A DNA stretch of 64,000 nucleotides from Aquimarina spinulae (GCF_943373825.1 NZ_CALSBP010000002.1:2965501-3029500), one strand, 5' to 3'. Shown: positions 18,701 to 27,537, counted from the first letter of the stretch. Made by a program: numbers and translations. The notes: generated by a model not told the origin, from the letters alone.

Positions 18701-18973
18701 GAGATTACGAATTTTGATTTTATATTTAACGTTATTTTTTCGTAATAATTTAAGGTCGCTTTGAGAAATTTCAGCAATAACTTTTCCATTTTCATAATGA
18801 AAGTGATCGACCTCTAATCCTTTTACTTGTAGAGATTCTAATTGTTCTTTATCTGTATCAAAAATTACACGATAATATTTTTCTTGCGCTTGTAATATAA
18901 GCATATTACATAGAAAGAAAATAGTGCATATCCATGAGATATGGGATTTTAAAGAATTAGTGTTTGTTTTCAT
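15758..18973 (-). CDS. Secreted M14 zinc carboxypeptidase with FN3/GEVED modules and T9SS sorting domain
   Basis: 1071 residues. Signal peptide about 1-29. After a ~90-residue propeptide the M14 catalytic domain (~130-430) shows zinc ligands H193 and E196 (HHARE) and H322 (NYHSYSN), and general base E396 (MTPEVG). Modules follow: FN3 (~537-627), GEVED (~634-775, GEVEDY near 766), FN3 (~783-870), a Cys-containing beta domain with DGICC near 943, and a type A T9SS C-terminal domain (~995-1071) ending in TKKLILK. The product should be exported across the outer membrane and release C-terminal residues from peptides. Its GEVED, FN3 and DGICC modules are nearly identical in DNA to those of the next gene upstream. 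Confidence 0.93.
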   Translation of the reverse strand: MKTNTNSLKSHISWICTIFFLCNMLILQAQEKYYRVIFDTDKEQLESLQVKGLEVDHFHYENGKVIAEISQSDLKLLRKNNVKYKIKIRNLSKRIPRINKRIDRKNARKAKNSIQQQVPSPSNFSLGSMGGYHTNDEAIAALDKMRQLYPQLITAKSSIGTTVQGRSIYMVKISDNADTDENEDEMLYTSIHHAREPIGLSQNLFYMWYLLENYNSDPEIKILVDNTELYFIPIINPDGYIHNQQTNPNGGGYWRKNRRNNGGSYGIDLNRNYGYQWAAPGGSSSNPSSDQYHGPSKFSEPETQAMRDFTNQHNFVAALNYHSYSNLLIHPWGYKANTFTPDQSTFVKICTYMTEENSYTYGTPNQTVGYTAGGSSDDWMYGEQSSKPKVFAMTPEVGSSNDGFWPASSRIIPLCNEVYPFNIKILRMATKYAKVTPNNVNQTITSTSGTVAYSIKRFSLNQANWTVSLSSNSSHISSLGQPKQYGSIELLGTDNGAIDFQLKSTTPTGTQIPITLTINNGTWEYTTDVTITYNGDSTSCTATVPTGVSSSAVGSDTATIGWTAVASATYDLRYRQTGTTNWTTSAENGTSKVISGLNPSTTYEVQVRSKCADGTTSNYSASVSFTTTDGGNPTNYCASNGQSTSDEYISNVKLGTIDKTSTGASGGYSDFTAESTNLSKGNANTITITPTWTGTKYNEGYSVWIDYNQDGDFADTGEQVWTNAASQTTPVSGNFTVPATAKDGNTRMRVSMKYNAIPTSCESFSYGEVEDYTVAIGGGSTGDTQAPSAPAGLAASNVAQTTLTLSWNAATDNVGVTGYDVYQGATNLGSVTATTRNITGLTANTAYQFTVKAKDAAGNESAASNTLNVTTAGASSTYDVKLRITFDNYPEETSWEIKDSNNQIVHSGGTYPSQPDGSTLNITKTLDAGCYTLVFKDSYGDGICCSFGNGSYELTNSASGAVLASGGSFTSEDTKNFCVGNAAMHNFNRDVKTDLENSDIVIHPIPAKDFIIIKMNNFNGSTYKIVNKAGQTVRRGKMSANKIELNNLPSGMYFVSVKSDTKTITKKLILK

Positions 18974-19672
18974 TGTTTGTGTGTTTAAGAGTTAGTTTTT
19001 AATATTTTCTATAAAAAATATAGAATGAATAATGAAGCATTCTTCATATGCATTTGTTAAGAGTGTAGAAAAAAGTGTAATTAATTCTTAGGAGCAGGTA
19101 GAAAAATTTTTGATACCCGAATATGTGTTACCTACATGTATAGCAAGATAGTCTTTAGAAATTCCCTTGATAATTTTTGATGATTAGAGAACTGTTAGAT
19201 CTAAGAATTAGTTGTTTTCTTGATAGTTTCCCCTTTTTCTTTTTTCCTTGTAGTAATAGATGAAAAAAAGCAAAACGAAATGCCAGTTGAGGGAAAGCAT
19301 TTTTGTTATAATCTTTCATTATGACAGAGTTTGAGTTTGTGTATGGTTAATATACTATAAATATAATTTTAATAAATCAGATATACCCAATAATTACTAT
19401 ATATTTTATGTTGTAAGTGTTTGTTTTTGAGAAGTTAAAAGTGATAAAGATGTGATTTTTGTGTTAGATTTATAATTTGGAAAACTACTTAAAAAGGGGT
19501 CGAAAATCAATCTTTATATGTCCAGAAATATGTTTAAGATGGCTCAAAACATGTTTCTGGATTTTTTTATAATTGATAATGAGGTAGTTATTTTTTGTTG
19601 AAAGGAAAACGGGAATTGTTTAGCGTTGTGTATTAAAGGATGAAATAAGTCTTGGGAGGTATTTTTAATAAA

Positions 19673-19698
19673 AAAACCCTCTCCGTAAAAGGAGAGGG
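19673..19698 (-). terminator. Strong minus-strand terminator without an obvious gene
   Basis: Minus strand reads CCCTCTCC, TTTTAC loop, GGAGAGGG, T7. The nearest minus-strand gene upstream (20123-23428) already has its own terminator at 20070-20101, so this one implies another transcript arising between 19.7 and 20.05 kb. Confidence 0.7.
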
Positions 19699-19716
19699 AG
19701 TTCAGTAATTATACTT

Positions 19717-19818
19717 CTATTGTGTCCCCCAACACATTCGAATTATATCGGTACAAGACGGATCAATCCGACGATTTCCCTTAATATAATTACTAGTGAA
19801 CAGATAAAAAAATCTCTG
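19717..19818 (-). pseudogene. Orphan reading segment before a terminator (possible small-gene remnant)
   Basis: A 34-codon open segment on the minus strand, preceded by an in-frame stop and lacking any ATG except one five codons before the end. It finishes with RIDPSCTDIIRMCWGTQ, whose two cysteines and low-bias composition look more protein-like than the surrounding AT-rich DNA. The stop codon lies about 20 bp before the terminator at 19673-19698. It could be the decayed end of a small gene, a leader peptide with an unusual start, or chance. Confidence 0.25.
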
Positions 19819-20069
19819 CTAAATTATATTTTAGAGTATAGCCTAAATATTAAAAATGATGTGTAAAAATGAGTGTGAAGTTATTTTGAGGGGCGAATAT
19901 ATAGATTAATCTTAATAAAACATGTTTTTTTATACTAAACTACTGTGTATGCATAGTATTAAGGTGTTTTTTTGTAAAAGAAAAGTGTATAATTAAGTAT
20001 TCTTTATTTTGAATTCGTAATCTTAAAAGCTACTATGATATGATCAATTTTATGATTGCTACAAATAGA

Positions 20070-20101
20070 AGACCCCCGAAACATTATGTTTCGGGGGTCT
20101 T
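20070..20101 (-). terminator. Terminator of the subtilase gene
   Basis: AGACCCCCGAAAC / GTTTCGGGGGTCT with a 6-nt loop, 22 bp beyond the stop codon. The same hairpin in diverged form ends the next gene (23782-23810). Confidence 0.9.
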
Positions 20102-20122
20102 TAAAAAAATTAAATCTATATA

Positions 20123-23100
20123 TTATTGCTTGATGATAAACTTCTTGGTTAGTGTTTCATCATTTGATATCACCGAAAAGAAATACATACCATCTGGTAA
20201 ACCACTTAATTCTACCTTGTTTTCAGATACTTTACCATTTCTTACCATCTGACCAATGTGATTAATGATTCTATAGTTTGAATCCTTAGCATTGTTCATT
20301 CGAATCATAATAAAGTCTTTTGCAGGAACAGGAGAAATTACAAATTCAGAGTTTTTCAAATCTGTTGTTGCAATATCATTACTGTTGATATTATTTAATT
20401 GTGTATTACCTACACAGAAGTTTTTAGTATCTTCAGAAGTAAATGACCCACCAGAAGCTAGCACAGCACCAGAAGCACTGTTGGTTAGCTCGTAAGAACC
20501 ATTACCAAAGCTACAGCAAATACCATCACCATAGGAATCTTTAAATACTAAGGTATAACATCCTGCATCCAGGGTTTTGGTTATATTAAGAGTAGAGCCA
20601 TCAGGCTGAGAAGGATATGTTCCTCCAGAATGTACTACCTGGTTGTTACTATCTTTAATCTCCCAGCTTGTTTCTTCAGGGTAGTTATCAAAAGTAATAC
20701 GCAGTTTTACATCATACGTAGCAGATGCTCCTGCAGTGGTTACATTTAAAGTATTACTTGCTGCAGATTCGTTTCCAGCAGCATCTTTAGCTTTTACCGT
20801 AAATTGGTATGCTGTATTAGCGGTTAATCCAGTAATATTTCTTGTAGTTGCAGTTACCGATCCAAGATTAGTAGATCCTTGATACACATCATATCCAGTT
20901 ACACCAACATTATCGGTAGCAGCATTCCATGATAGGGTAAGCGTTGTTTGTGCCACATTAGAAGCTGCTAATCCAGTTGGAGCAGAAGGGGCTTGAGTAT
21001 CGCCACCAGTAGATCCTCCGATCACTACTGTGTAATCTTCTACTTCACCATAAGAGAAAGATTCACAAGAAGTTGGTATTGCATTGTATTTCATAGATAC
21101 TCTCATTCTTGTACTTCCGTCTTTTGCACTTGAAGGTACAGTAAAGTTACCACTTACTGGTGTTGTTTGTGACGCAGCATTGGTCCATACTTGTTCTCCT
21201 GTATCTGCAAAATCTCCATCTTGATTGTAATCAATCCATACACTATATCCTTCATTATATTTGGTTCCGGTCCATGTAGGAGTAATGGTAATGGTGTTAG
21301 AGTTTCCTTTAGAAAGGTTAGTAGATTCAGCAGTAAAATCACTATATCCACCACTTGCTCCAGTTGATGTTTTATCGATGGTTCCTAATTTTACATTACT
21401 AATATATTCGTCTGTTACACTTTGACCATTAGAGTCACAGTAGTTAAGTTGTACATCTGTAGTTGTAAAGTTTACAGAAGCACTATAATTAGAAGTAGTT
21501 CCATCGGCACATTTACTTCTTACCTGTACTTCATAAGTAGTAGATGGGGTTAATCCAGAAATTACTTTAGAAGTTCCGTTTTCAGCAGAAGTTGTCCAGT
21601 TTGTTGTTCCAGTTTGTCTGTATCTTACATCATAAGTTGCACTAGCTACAGCGGTCCACCCTATAGTAGCAGTATCTGATCCTACAGCCGAAGAAGATAC
21701 TCCGGTAGGTACTGAAGCAGTACAAGGTGTAGTAGTTCCTGTTAACCCAGTAACAATAAGAGAGAAATTTTGGCTCCCTCCTGTTAATGTTCCTTTATGG
21801 GTAACTGTAATAGTATATGTTCCAGAAGCATTAGCTATATCTACTCTTTCAAATGGATCCACATTATTGTCTCCTGTGCTATTTGTAGTAATACTGGTAA
21901 GTTTGTATGGGCTAGATGTAGTAGAACCTTTTGTAACTCTAATATCTAAATCATTTACTAATACAGGTGTATTAGAATTTGTTGCAGTTACAGCTGTTCC
22001 TGCTCTATCTGTCCAGGAAATAGAAGCCATTAATGGGCTACTACCATCTGAGTCAACAGTTATAGTATACGTTTGGCCACTTGTAAGTGTTAGTTCTTCT
22101 ATTTTTGAAGCAGTTCCTTTATTAGTAATAGCTTCGGCAGCAACTTTGGCATTCAATAATCCCCATCCATGTACCGCATCAGGACCAGATGGGCCTATGT
22201 CATCAGCAGTATGAAGTGCTAACCCTTTTAAGGTTGCAGCTTTCATAAAGTTTCCATTATTGCTATTGTAATGCTGTTGTAGTAGTAAAAGCGTACCGGT
22301 TACATTAGGTGCTGCCATTGAAGTACCAGAGATACTATTGTATGCAGTATCACTATTATCATAAGTAGAATAGACACCAGTACCGTTACCAGTAATGTCT
22401 GGTTTAATTCTATAATCATCGGTTGGACCTTCACTACTACCACTATTTATAGTAACACTATTTAATGTACCATCATTACTAACATTGGCATCCTGAGCAT
22501 TAGCAACCACAAGATTGTTTTTTGAAGTAGAGTGTCCTGTTAATTTATCATAAGAAGAATTTCCATCTAATGGTTGCGCATTAGAACTACTATCGTTTCC
22601 GTCATTTCCTGCGGCAACTACCATAAGGTAGAATGGAGCATTAAACATGATCTCATCCCATGTTCTGGATTCATCTATATAGGCCCCAAAATATTGATCA
22701 GGAACTGCACTGGCTCTAAAGCCATAAGAATGATTAGATAATAACATTCCATTTGCAGCCGCTGTTGTTGCTTCTGCAGCGTCATTATTCCAATCATGTG
22801 TTTTAGCTTTTGCTTGAGAAGCCATTCCTTTTGCATTGGCCTGTACCCCAGAGGCAACTATTGTTCCGGTAACATGCTGGGCATGAAAACTATTGCCATT
22901 AAGTGTTGTAACACCATCATTAATAGCAACCCTGTTATTTCCTCCTGCACCATCAAATTCCTGGTGAGTCGGTCTTGTTGCTCCACCATCCCAGACATAA
23001 GCAGTCATATTTTGCCCGTCTAGATTTAGGCCTAAAGAACCTCCTGAGTTTAAATGATTTGCTCGCGTAGACTTTGCAGCATCTACATTAAATGTAGTGT

Positions 23101-23428
23101 AATAAATAGGAGTACCATCTTTTGCCAATCTTTGTAGTTCAGAAAAGCTTCCGTCGGCATTTGTCATTTTAACTTGCCATCCATTTCTTTTGGCAGCCGC
23201 TATAGCTTCTTTCTTTTGTAATGCAGCTTTACTTGCTGATTCGGTCTGTAATTGATTTAATTTTACCAGATTACTTTGTTGAACGATCTTAGCCTTTTGC
23301 GAAGGATTCTGAGCGAAAAGCCCACCAGATAAAAATAGCATTGCAGAAACAATACCTATATTTAATTTTGGTGAAACTTGCCCATTAAAGCCCCTCAACG
23401 AAATAAGGCTTTTGTAGCTTTTTTTCAT
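20123..23428 (-). CDS. Secreted S8 subtilisin-like protease with FN3/GEVED modules and T9SS sorting domain
   Basis: 1101 residues. A long signal peptide runs to about residue 39 (LSGGLFAQ). The S8 domain has catalytic D147 (YVWDGG), H185 (HAQHVTGT), oxyanion N275 (AAGNDG) and S370 (SGTSMAAP). A P-like beta domain (~440-560) follows, then FN3 (~568-660), GEVED (~664-800), FN3 (~815-900), the DGICC beta domain (~905-1005) and a type A T9SS sorting domain ending TKKFIIKQ. Expected to be a cell-surface or secreted endopeptidase feeding peptides to the carboxypeptidase encoded next to it (inference). Terminator and leader are homologous to those flanking the propeller gene. Confidence 0.94.
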   Translation of the reverse strand: MKKSYKSLISLRGFNGQVSPKLNIGIVSAMLFLSGGLFAQNPSQKAKIVQQSNLVKLNQLQTESASKAALQKKEAIAAAKRNGWQVKMTNADGSFSELQRLAKDGTPIYYTTFNVDAAKSTRANHLNSGGSLGLNLDGQNMTAYVWDGGATRPTHQEFDGAGGNNRVAINDGVTTLNGNSFHAQHVTGTIVASGVQANAKGMASQAKAKTHDWNNDAAEATTAAANGMLLSNHSYGFRASAVPDQYFGAYIDESRTWDEIMFNAPFYLMVVAAGNDGNDSSSNAQPLDGNSSYDKLTGHSTSKNNLVVANAQDANVSNDGTLNSVTINSGSSEGPTDDYRIKPDITGNGTGVYSTYDNSDTAYNSISGTSMAAPNVTGTLLLLQQHYNSNNGNFMKAATLKGLALHTADDIGPSGPDAVHGWGLLNAKVAAEAITNKGTASKIEELTLTSGQTYTITVDSDGSSPLMASISWTDRAGTAVTATNSNTPVLVNDLDIRVTKGSTTSSPYKLTSITTNSTGDNNVDPFERVDIANASGTYTITVTHKGTLTGGSQNFSLIVTGLTGTTTPCTASVPTGVSSSAVGSDTATIGWTAVASATYDVRYRQTGTTNWTTSAENGTSKVISGLTPSTTYEVQVRSKCADGTTSNYSASVNFTTTDVQLNYCDSNGQSVTDEYISNVKLGTIDKTSTGASGGYSDFTAESTNLSKGNSNTITITPTWTGTKYNEGYSVWIDYNQDGDFADTGEQVWTNAASQTTPVSGNFTVPSSAKDGSTRMRVSMKYNAIPTSCESFSYGEVEDYTVVIGGSTGGDTQAPSAPTGLAASNVAQTTLTLSWNAATDNVGVTGYDVYQGSTNLGSVTATTRNITGLTANTAYQFTVKAKDAAGNESAASNTLNVTTAGASATYDVKLRITFDNYPEETSWEIKDSNNQVVHSGGTYPSQPDGSTLNITKTLDAGCYTLVFKDSYGDGICCSFGNGSYELTNSASGAVLASGGSFTSEDTKNFCVGNTQLNNINSNDIATTDLKNSEFVISPVPAKDFIMIRMNNAKDSNYRIINHIGQMVRNGKVSENKVELSGLPDGMYFFSVISNDETLTKKFIIKQ

Positions 23429-23573
23429 TGTTATTGAGTTTGAGTTAGTTTTGTTTTTGTTTTTTTGAAGAATTCAAAGAAAACATTCGAATTTCTTAAA
23501 TTATTCGCAATAAAAAAAAGTTTTTCGATGAAGAGAAAGAAAATTGCTATATAAAACATTAGGGCTATTGCAA

Positions 23574-23588
23574 TGCAACATAGTTGCA
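23574..23588. promoter_or_regulatory. TGCAAC-ATA-GTTGCA palindrome upstream of subtilase gene
   Basis: Perfect 6-bp arms in a conserved block about 145 bp upstream of the start codon. It is matched by TGCAAC-TAT-GTTGCA at 27929-27943 in the equivalent position of the neighbouring copy. It looks like an operator for a dimeric regulator; Fur/Zur-type sites have this style of symmetry, but the regulator is unidentified. Confidence 0.5.
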
Positions 23589-23781
23589 AGAAAAATCTTT
23601 CTTTTATTATCTAGTTAACTTATCGTTTCAAAATGAAAAGCACAACGGGTTTATAAAACATATTTTTATATTAAATTGATATATGTGCATAGTAGTATCA
23701 TGATGTTTTTTTTACAAAAGAAAAGTATAGGATTAAGCATTTTTAATTTGTCGCATTAAGACTACGATTGCTGTAAATAGA

Positions 23782-23810
23782 AGACCCCGAAACAAACTGT
23801 TTTGGGGTCT
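23782..23810 (-). terminator. Terminator of the propeller gene
   Basis: AGACCCCGAAAC / GTTTTGGGGTCT followed on the minus strand by a T-rich run; 23 bp past the stop codon. Confidence 0.88.
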
Positions 23811-23832
23811 TTTAAAAAATATTGAATTTATA

Positions 23833-26800
23833 TTATTGCTTGATAATAAACTTCTTAGTTAGTGTTTTATCATTTGATATTACCGAAAAGAAATACATCC
23901 CATCTGGTAAACCGCTTAATTCTACCTTGCTTTCAGACACTTTACCATTTCTTACCATCTGACCAATGTGATTAATGATTCTATAGTCTAAATCCTTAGC
24001 ATTGTTCATTTGAATCGTAATAAAGCCTTTTGCAGGAACAGGAGAGATCACAAATTCAGAATTTTTCAAATCTGTTGTTGTAATGTCGTTACTGTTGATA
24101 TTATTTAATTGCGTATTAAAAGGTGGAGTGGCAAAGAATGCACCACATGCTCCAAGATTATTCCATCCAGAGTTAGTAAGCTCATATAGATATCCTTGAT
24201 ACGTTACACGATCACCCACCTGATAATTTACTGAACTATCATATGCAGCCACACCTGTACAAGGGTCAGAACTTCCTCCTGTTGTAGTCACATTAACTGT
24301 ATTGCTAGAACCAGAAACATTCCCGGCAGCATCTTTAGCTTTTACCGTAAACTGGTATGCTGTATTAGCAGTTAATCCAGTAATATTTCTTGTAGTTGCA
24401 GTTACTGATCCAAGATTAGTAGAACCTTGATATACATCATATCCTGTCACCCCTACATTATCGGTAGCAGCATTCCAGGATAGGGTAAGAGTTGTTTGTG
24501 CCACATTAGAAGCTGCTAAACCAGTTGGAGCAGAAGGAGCTTGAGTATCCCCACCTGTTGATCCACCACCTATAGCCACGGTGTAATCTTCTACTTCACC
24601 ATAAGAGAAAGATTCACAAGAAGTTGGTATTGCATTGTATTTCATAGATACTCTCATTCTAGTGTTTCCATCTTTTGCTGTTGCAGGTACAGTAAAGTTA
24701 CCACTTACCGGAGTTGTTTGTGAAGCTGCATTGGTCCATACTTGTTCTCCTGTATCTGCAAAATCTCCATCTTGATTATAATCAATCCATACAGAGTATC
24801 CTTCACTATATTTAGTTCCGGTCCATGTAGGAGTAATGGTAATGGTATTGGCATTACCTTTAGATAGGTTAGTAGATTCAGCAGTAAAATCACTATATCC
24901 ACCACTTCCTGCGGCAGACGTTTTATTGATAGTTCCTAATTTTACATTACTTATATATTCATCAGAAGTACTTTGACCATTAGATGCACAATAGTTTGTT
25001 GGATTACCACCATCAGTAGTGGTAGCTGTTATGGTATTACTAAAATCGGATTGGTTTCCAGCAGCATCTTTAGCTTTTATTTTAAAAGAATATGCTGTAT
25101 TTGCAGTTAACCCTGTAGCTTGATATGTAGTAGTGGTTACTGTACCAATAACAGTATTGCCTTGATATATATCATACCCGGAAACTCCAACATTATCCGT
25201 AGAAGCAACCCAAGAAAGATCAATTGTATTTTGTGTTACATTGGATGCTGTTAAATTTGAAGGAGTAGAAGGGGATTGTGTGTCTGCAGTTGATGATCCT
25301 ACAAGAGGGACTTTCCAAACACCTCTTCCGTAAGTACCTGCTAATAATACTTTATCTGTATAATTAACTTCCAAATCTCGTACAGAAACATTAGGTAAAT
25401 TTTCAGAATAATTTTCCCAATTGTTATTTCCTTGCTTATAATACACTCCTAAATAAGTACCTACATAAATAGTTTCGGTTCCTTTTTGGTGTCGGACAAC
25501 ATTTTTGGCCTCACTTGGCAAATTACCTGATATGTTAGAAAAATTTGATCCCTGATCAGTAGATTTAAAAACTCCGTTAGAGGCTCCTGATGAAGAATAC
25601 CCACTGGTAGATATATAAATGATATTAGTGTTATCATTATGTACTTCTATAGAAGTAATATCTGTAGCAGAAGTATGGATTTTTGTCCAGTTTACTCCTT
25701 TATCCGTACTTTTATATAAATTATTTTTACGGGAAACATAAATATTATTTGTATTAGACGGGTCTACTTCGATATGATCCAGTTTACCACCAAAATTGAA
25801 GGTAGTAAGTTTTTGAAAAGAATTATTATTTAGTTTATAAAAGCTAGAATATCCTGCATAAATATTTCCATCTTTATCAGAAACCAAAGGGGTAACCCAA
25901 TTTCCTGTTTCAGGTCCTCGGGTTACATGAGTTTGTGTTGTTCCCCTATTGGTAGTTTTATAAAGAGATCCTCCACCTTGTATAAATCCATAATATGTAT
26001 TGGGGTTTGTACCACTTACTGCACAATCCATCCCATCGGCACCAAAATAATTGTTCCAAGTGTTTCCGTTACGTGCATATCCTCCATTATCCTGAAGTCC
26101 TCCTACAACATTATTAGAGCTACTATTTGCTGCTACCGATATTCTGTAAAACTGACCTATCTGTAGTCCTTTGGTTAAATCTGTAAAGCTCCCTCCATCA
26201 TTTTCTGATAAGTATACTCCTCCATCACTACCACACATTAATTTTCCGTTATAATAACGTAAAAAGTGAATATCTGCATGAGTGTATGTGGCTTGTTGTG
26301 GGTTTGCCCAACCATTGATTGCCGAGAAGTTATTTCCCCCATCGGTAGATTTCCATACATTAAGACATCCTACAAAAATAGTATTGGCATTTGTATCCGA
26401 AACGGTTAGTGCTAAATCATACCAAGCTTGACCTGATTCTAGGATATTAGTAGTTTCTTGAGTTTTTGTAAAGCTATTTCCACTATCGGTTGAGCGATAT
26501 AAACCTTGAAAAGCATAATTAGCATTTCTGGTTTTGGCACTTAAAACATAGACATAACTAGGATTGGCAGGGGTAACTTCGATAACAAATCTTCCCGAAC
26601 TTGATGGTAGTCCACTTTGTATTTTTGTAAAGCTGGTTCCTCCATTTGTTGATTTATAAAAAGAATCTTTTGTAGCTGCATAAATTACATTAGAATCGCC
26701 TGGTTTGAGTTTAATATCCTTTACGTCTTCATTCAATGTTTTAGTCCACGCAGCTCCTGCGTTAGTAGTTTTGTAAACTCCCTGACTAGTTGCCACCCAT

Positions 26801-27537
26801 AATGTATTCGAGTTATTTGGATCGATATAAATATCATTACTAGTAGTTTGTGAATTTGAAAATTCCAGGCCTGTTTTTGCCCAGGTATTTCCTCCGTCAG
26901 TAGATTTAAGAACTCCAATGCTATATGAATCATTGGCATCATCATCACCAGTAGAAATATAAACAATATTCGAATTATTAGGATCTATAGCTATACCAGA
27001 AACCCCAATTTGAGGGAGATTATCTGATAAAGAGGTCCAATTTGCACCTTTGTCTGTAGATTTCCATATTCCTCCTGCCGGAGCTCCAATATAAAATGTA
27101 TTAGGATTATTAGGATCTATAATAGCAACATTTACACGCCCTTGTCCTGGAGACCATGAGCCAGTTACTTCATGATTAAATGGCCCCATAGGAATCCAGC
27201 TTGCAGCAGCATTTGTAGAAGAAGTCATACTGTTCTTTTCTTCCCAAGCTCTCCATAAGTGCTCAGGAGTTGGTACGGTACCATCTGGTAATAAAGAATT
27301 CTTCCAATACTCCTGCCATCTCTTAAAAGGCTTATATCCACTACCTTTTTTCTTATGATTTTTGTCTGTCCAATAGGTGTTAAATGCAGTAGTAATCTTT
27401 TGAAATTTTACGGGGGTGTTGACCCCTGAAGAACTCTTGCTTTGATTTAAATCCTGCATCCAGGGGGCACTTGAATTATATTGGGAATGCCCAATATAGC
27501 AAATTAGTGCGGCTAAAATGATAAGTGGTTTTTTCAT
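23833..27537 (-). CDS. Secreted Asp-box (BNR/sortilin-like) propeller protein with FN3/GEVED, chitin-binding module and T9SS sorting domain
   Basis: 1234 residues. Signal peptide ~1-18. Residues ~110-745 carry about ten Asp-box repeats (STDKGANW, STDGGNTW, STNGGTSF, STDSGNSF and similar) typical of sialidase/VPS10-type beta-propellers. The Arg triad and FRIP motif of true sialidases were not seen, so a binding or scaffold role is as likely as hydrolysis. Then FN3 (~750-837), GEVED (~842-987), FN3 (~999-1082), a CBM5/12 chitin-binding-like domain (~1092-1133, YQVGDRVTYQGYLYE) and a type A T9SS domain (~1150-1234). The DGICC domain of its two neighbours is replaced by the CBM. Its sorting domain is almost identical to that of the subtilase. 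Confidence 0.9.
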   Translation of the reverse strand: MKKPLIILAALICYIGHSQYNSSAPWMQDLNQSKSSSGVNTPVKFQKITTAFNTYWTDKNHKKKGSGYKPFKRWQEYWKNSLLPDGTVPTPEHLWRAWEEKNSMTSSTNAAASWIPMGPFNHEVTGSWSPGQGRVNVAIIDPNNPNTFYIGAPAGGIWKSTDKGANWTSLSDNLPQIGVSGIAIDPNNSNIVYISTGDDDANDSYSIGVLKSTDGGNTWAKTGLEFSNSQTTSNDIYIDPNNSNTLWVATSQGVYKTTNAGAAWTKTLNEDVKDIKLKPGDSNVIYAATKDSFYKSTNGGTSFTKIQSGLPSSSGRFVIEVTPANPSYVYVLSAKTRNANYAFQGLYRSTDSGNSFTKTQETTNILESGQAWYDLALTVSDTNANTIFVGCLNVWKSTDGGNNFSAINGWANPQQATYTHADIHFLRYYNGKLMCGSDGGVYLSENDGGSFTDLTKGLQIGQFYRISVAANSSSNNVVGGLQDNGGYARNGNTWNNYFGADGMDCAVSGTNPNTYYGFIQGGGSLYKTTNRGTTQTHVTRGPETGNWVTPLVSDKDGNIYAGYSSFYKLNNNSFQKLTTFNFGGKLDHIEVDPSNTNNIYVSRKNNLYKSTDKGVNWTKIHTSATDITSIEVHNDNTNIIYISTSGYSSSGASNGVFKSTDQGSNFSNISGNLPSEAKNVVRHQKGTETIYVGTYLGVYYKQGNNNWENYSENLPNVSVRDLEVNYTDKVLLAGTYGRGVWKVPLVGSSTADTQSPSTPSNLTASNVTQNTIDLSWVASTDNVGVSGYDIYQGNTVIGTVTTTTYQATGLTANTAYSFKIKAKDAAGNQSDFSNTITATTTDGGNPTNYCASNGQSTSDEYISNVKLGTINKTSAAGSGGYSDFTAESTNLSKGNANTITITPTWTGTKYSEGYSVWIDYNQDGDFADTGEQVWTNAASQTTPVSGNFTVPATAKDGNTRMRVSMKYNAIPTSCESFSYGEVEDYTVAIGGGSTGGDTQAPSAPTGLAASNVAQTTLTLSWNAATDNVGVTGYDVYQGSTNLGSVTATTRNITGLTANTAYQFTVKAKDAAGNVSGSSNTVNVTTTGGSSDPCTGVAAYDSSVNYQVGDRVTYQGYLYELTNSGWNNLGACGAFFATPPFNTQLNNINSNDITTTDLKNSEFVISPVPAKGFITIQMNNAKDLDYRIINHIGQMVRNGKVSESKVELSGLPDGMYFFSVISNDKTLTKKFIIKQ

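Larger units (their letters stand above)
18974..20122. other. 1149-bp intergenic region between T9SS cargo genes
   Basis: Very AT-rich. The right part (about 19914-20122) is homologous to 23651-23832, the 3' flank of the third cargo gene. A GC-rich terminator on the minus strand (19673-19698) follows an orphan reading segment at 19717-19818. No complete gene is visible in either strand. The left part, next to 18973, is probably the leader and promoter of the carboxypeptidase gene. Confidence 0.5.
23429..23832. other. 404-bp region with cargo-gene leader and downstream terminator
   Basis: Next to 23428 lies the A/C-rich leader of the subtilase gene. 23511-23610 is a block nearly identical to 27867-27965 and contains a TGCAAC-N3-GTTGCA palindrome. 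23651-23832 is homologous to the 3' flank of the subtilase gene. No gene. Confidence 0.7.

Noticed and set aside
16780..24905. Three similar minus-strand frames (16780-16980, 21154-21354, 24705-24905) of 66 codons
   Set aside because: They are the same out-of-frame reading of the conserved GEVED-coding DNA in the three cargo genes. Their similarity follows from the repeated domain, not from an overlapping gene family.
23833..27537. Sialidase activity for the Asp-box propeller protein
   Set aside because: Asp-boxes are structural. The arginine triad and FRIP motif required for sialidases were not found.
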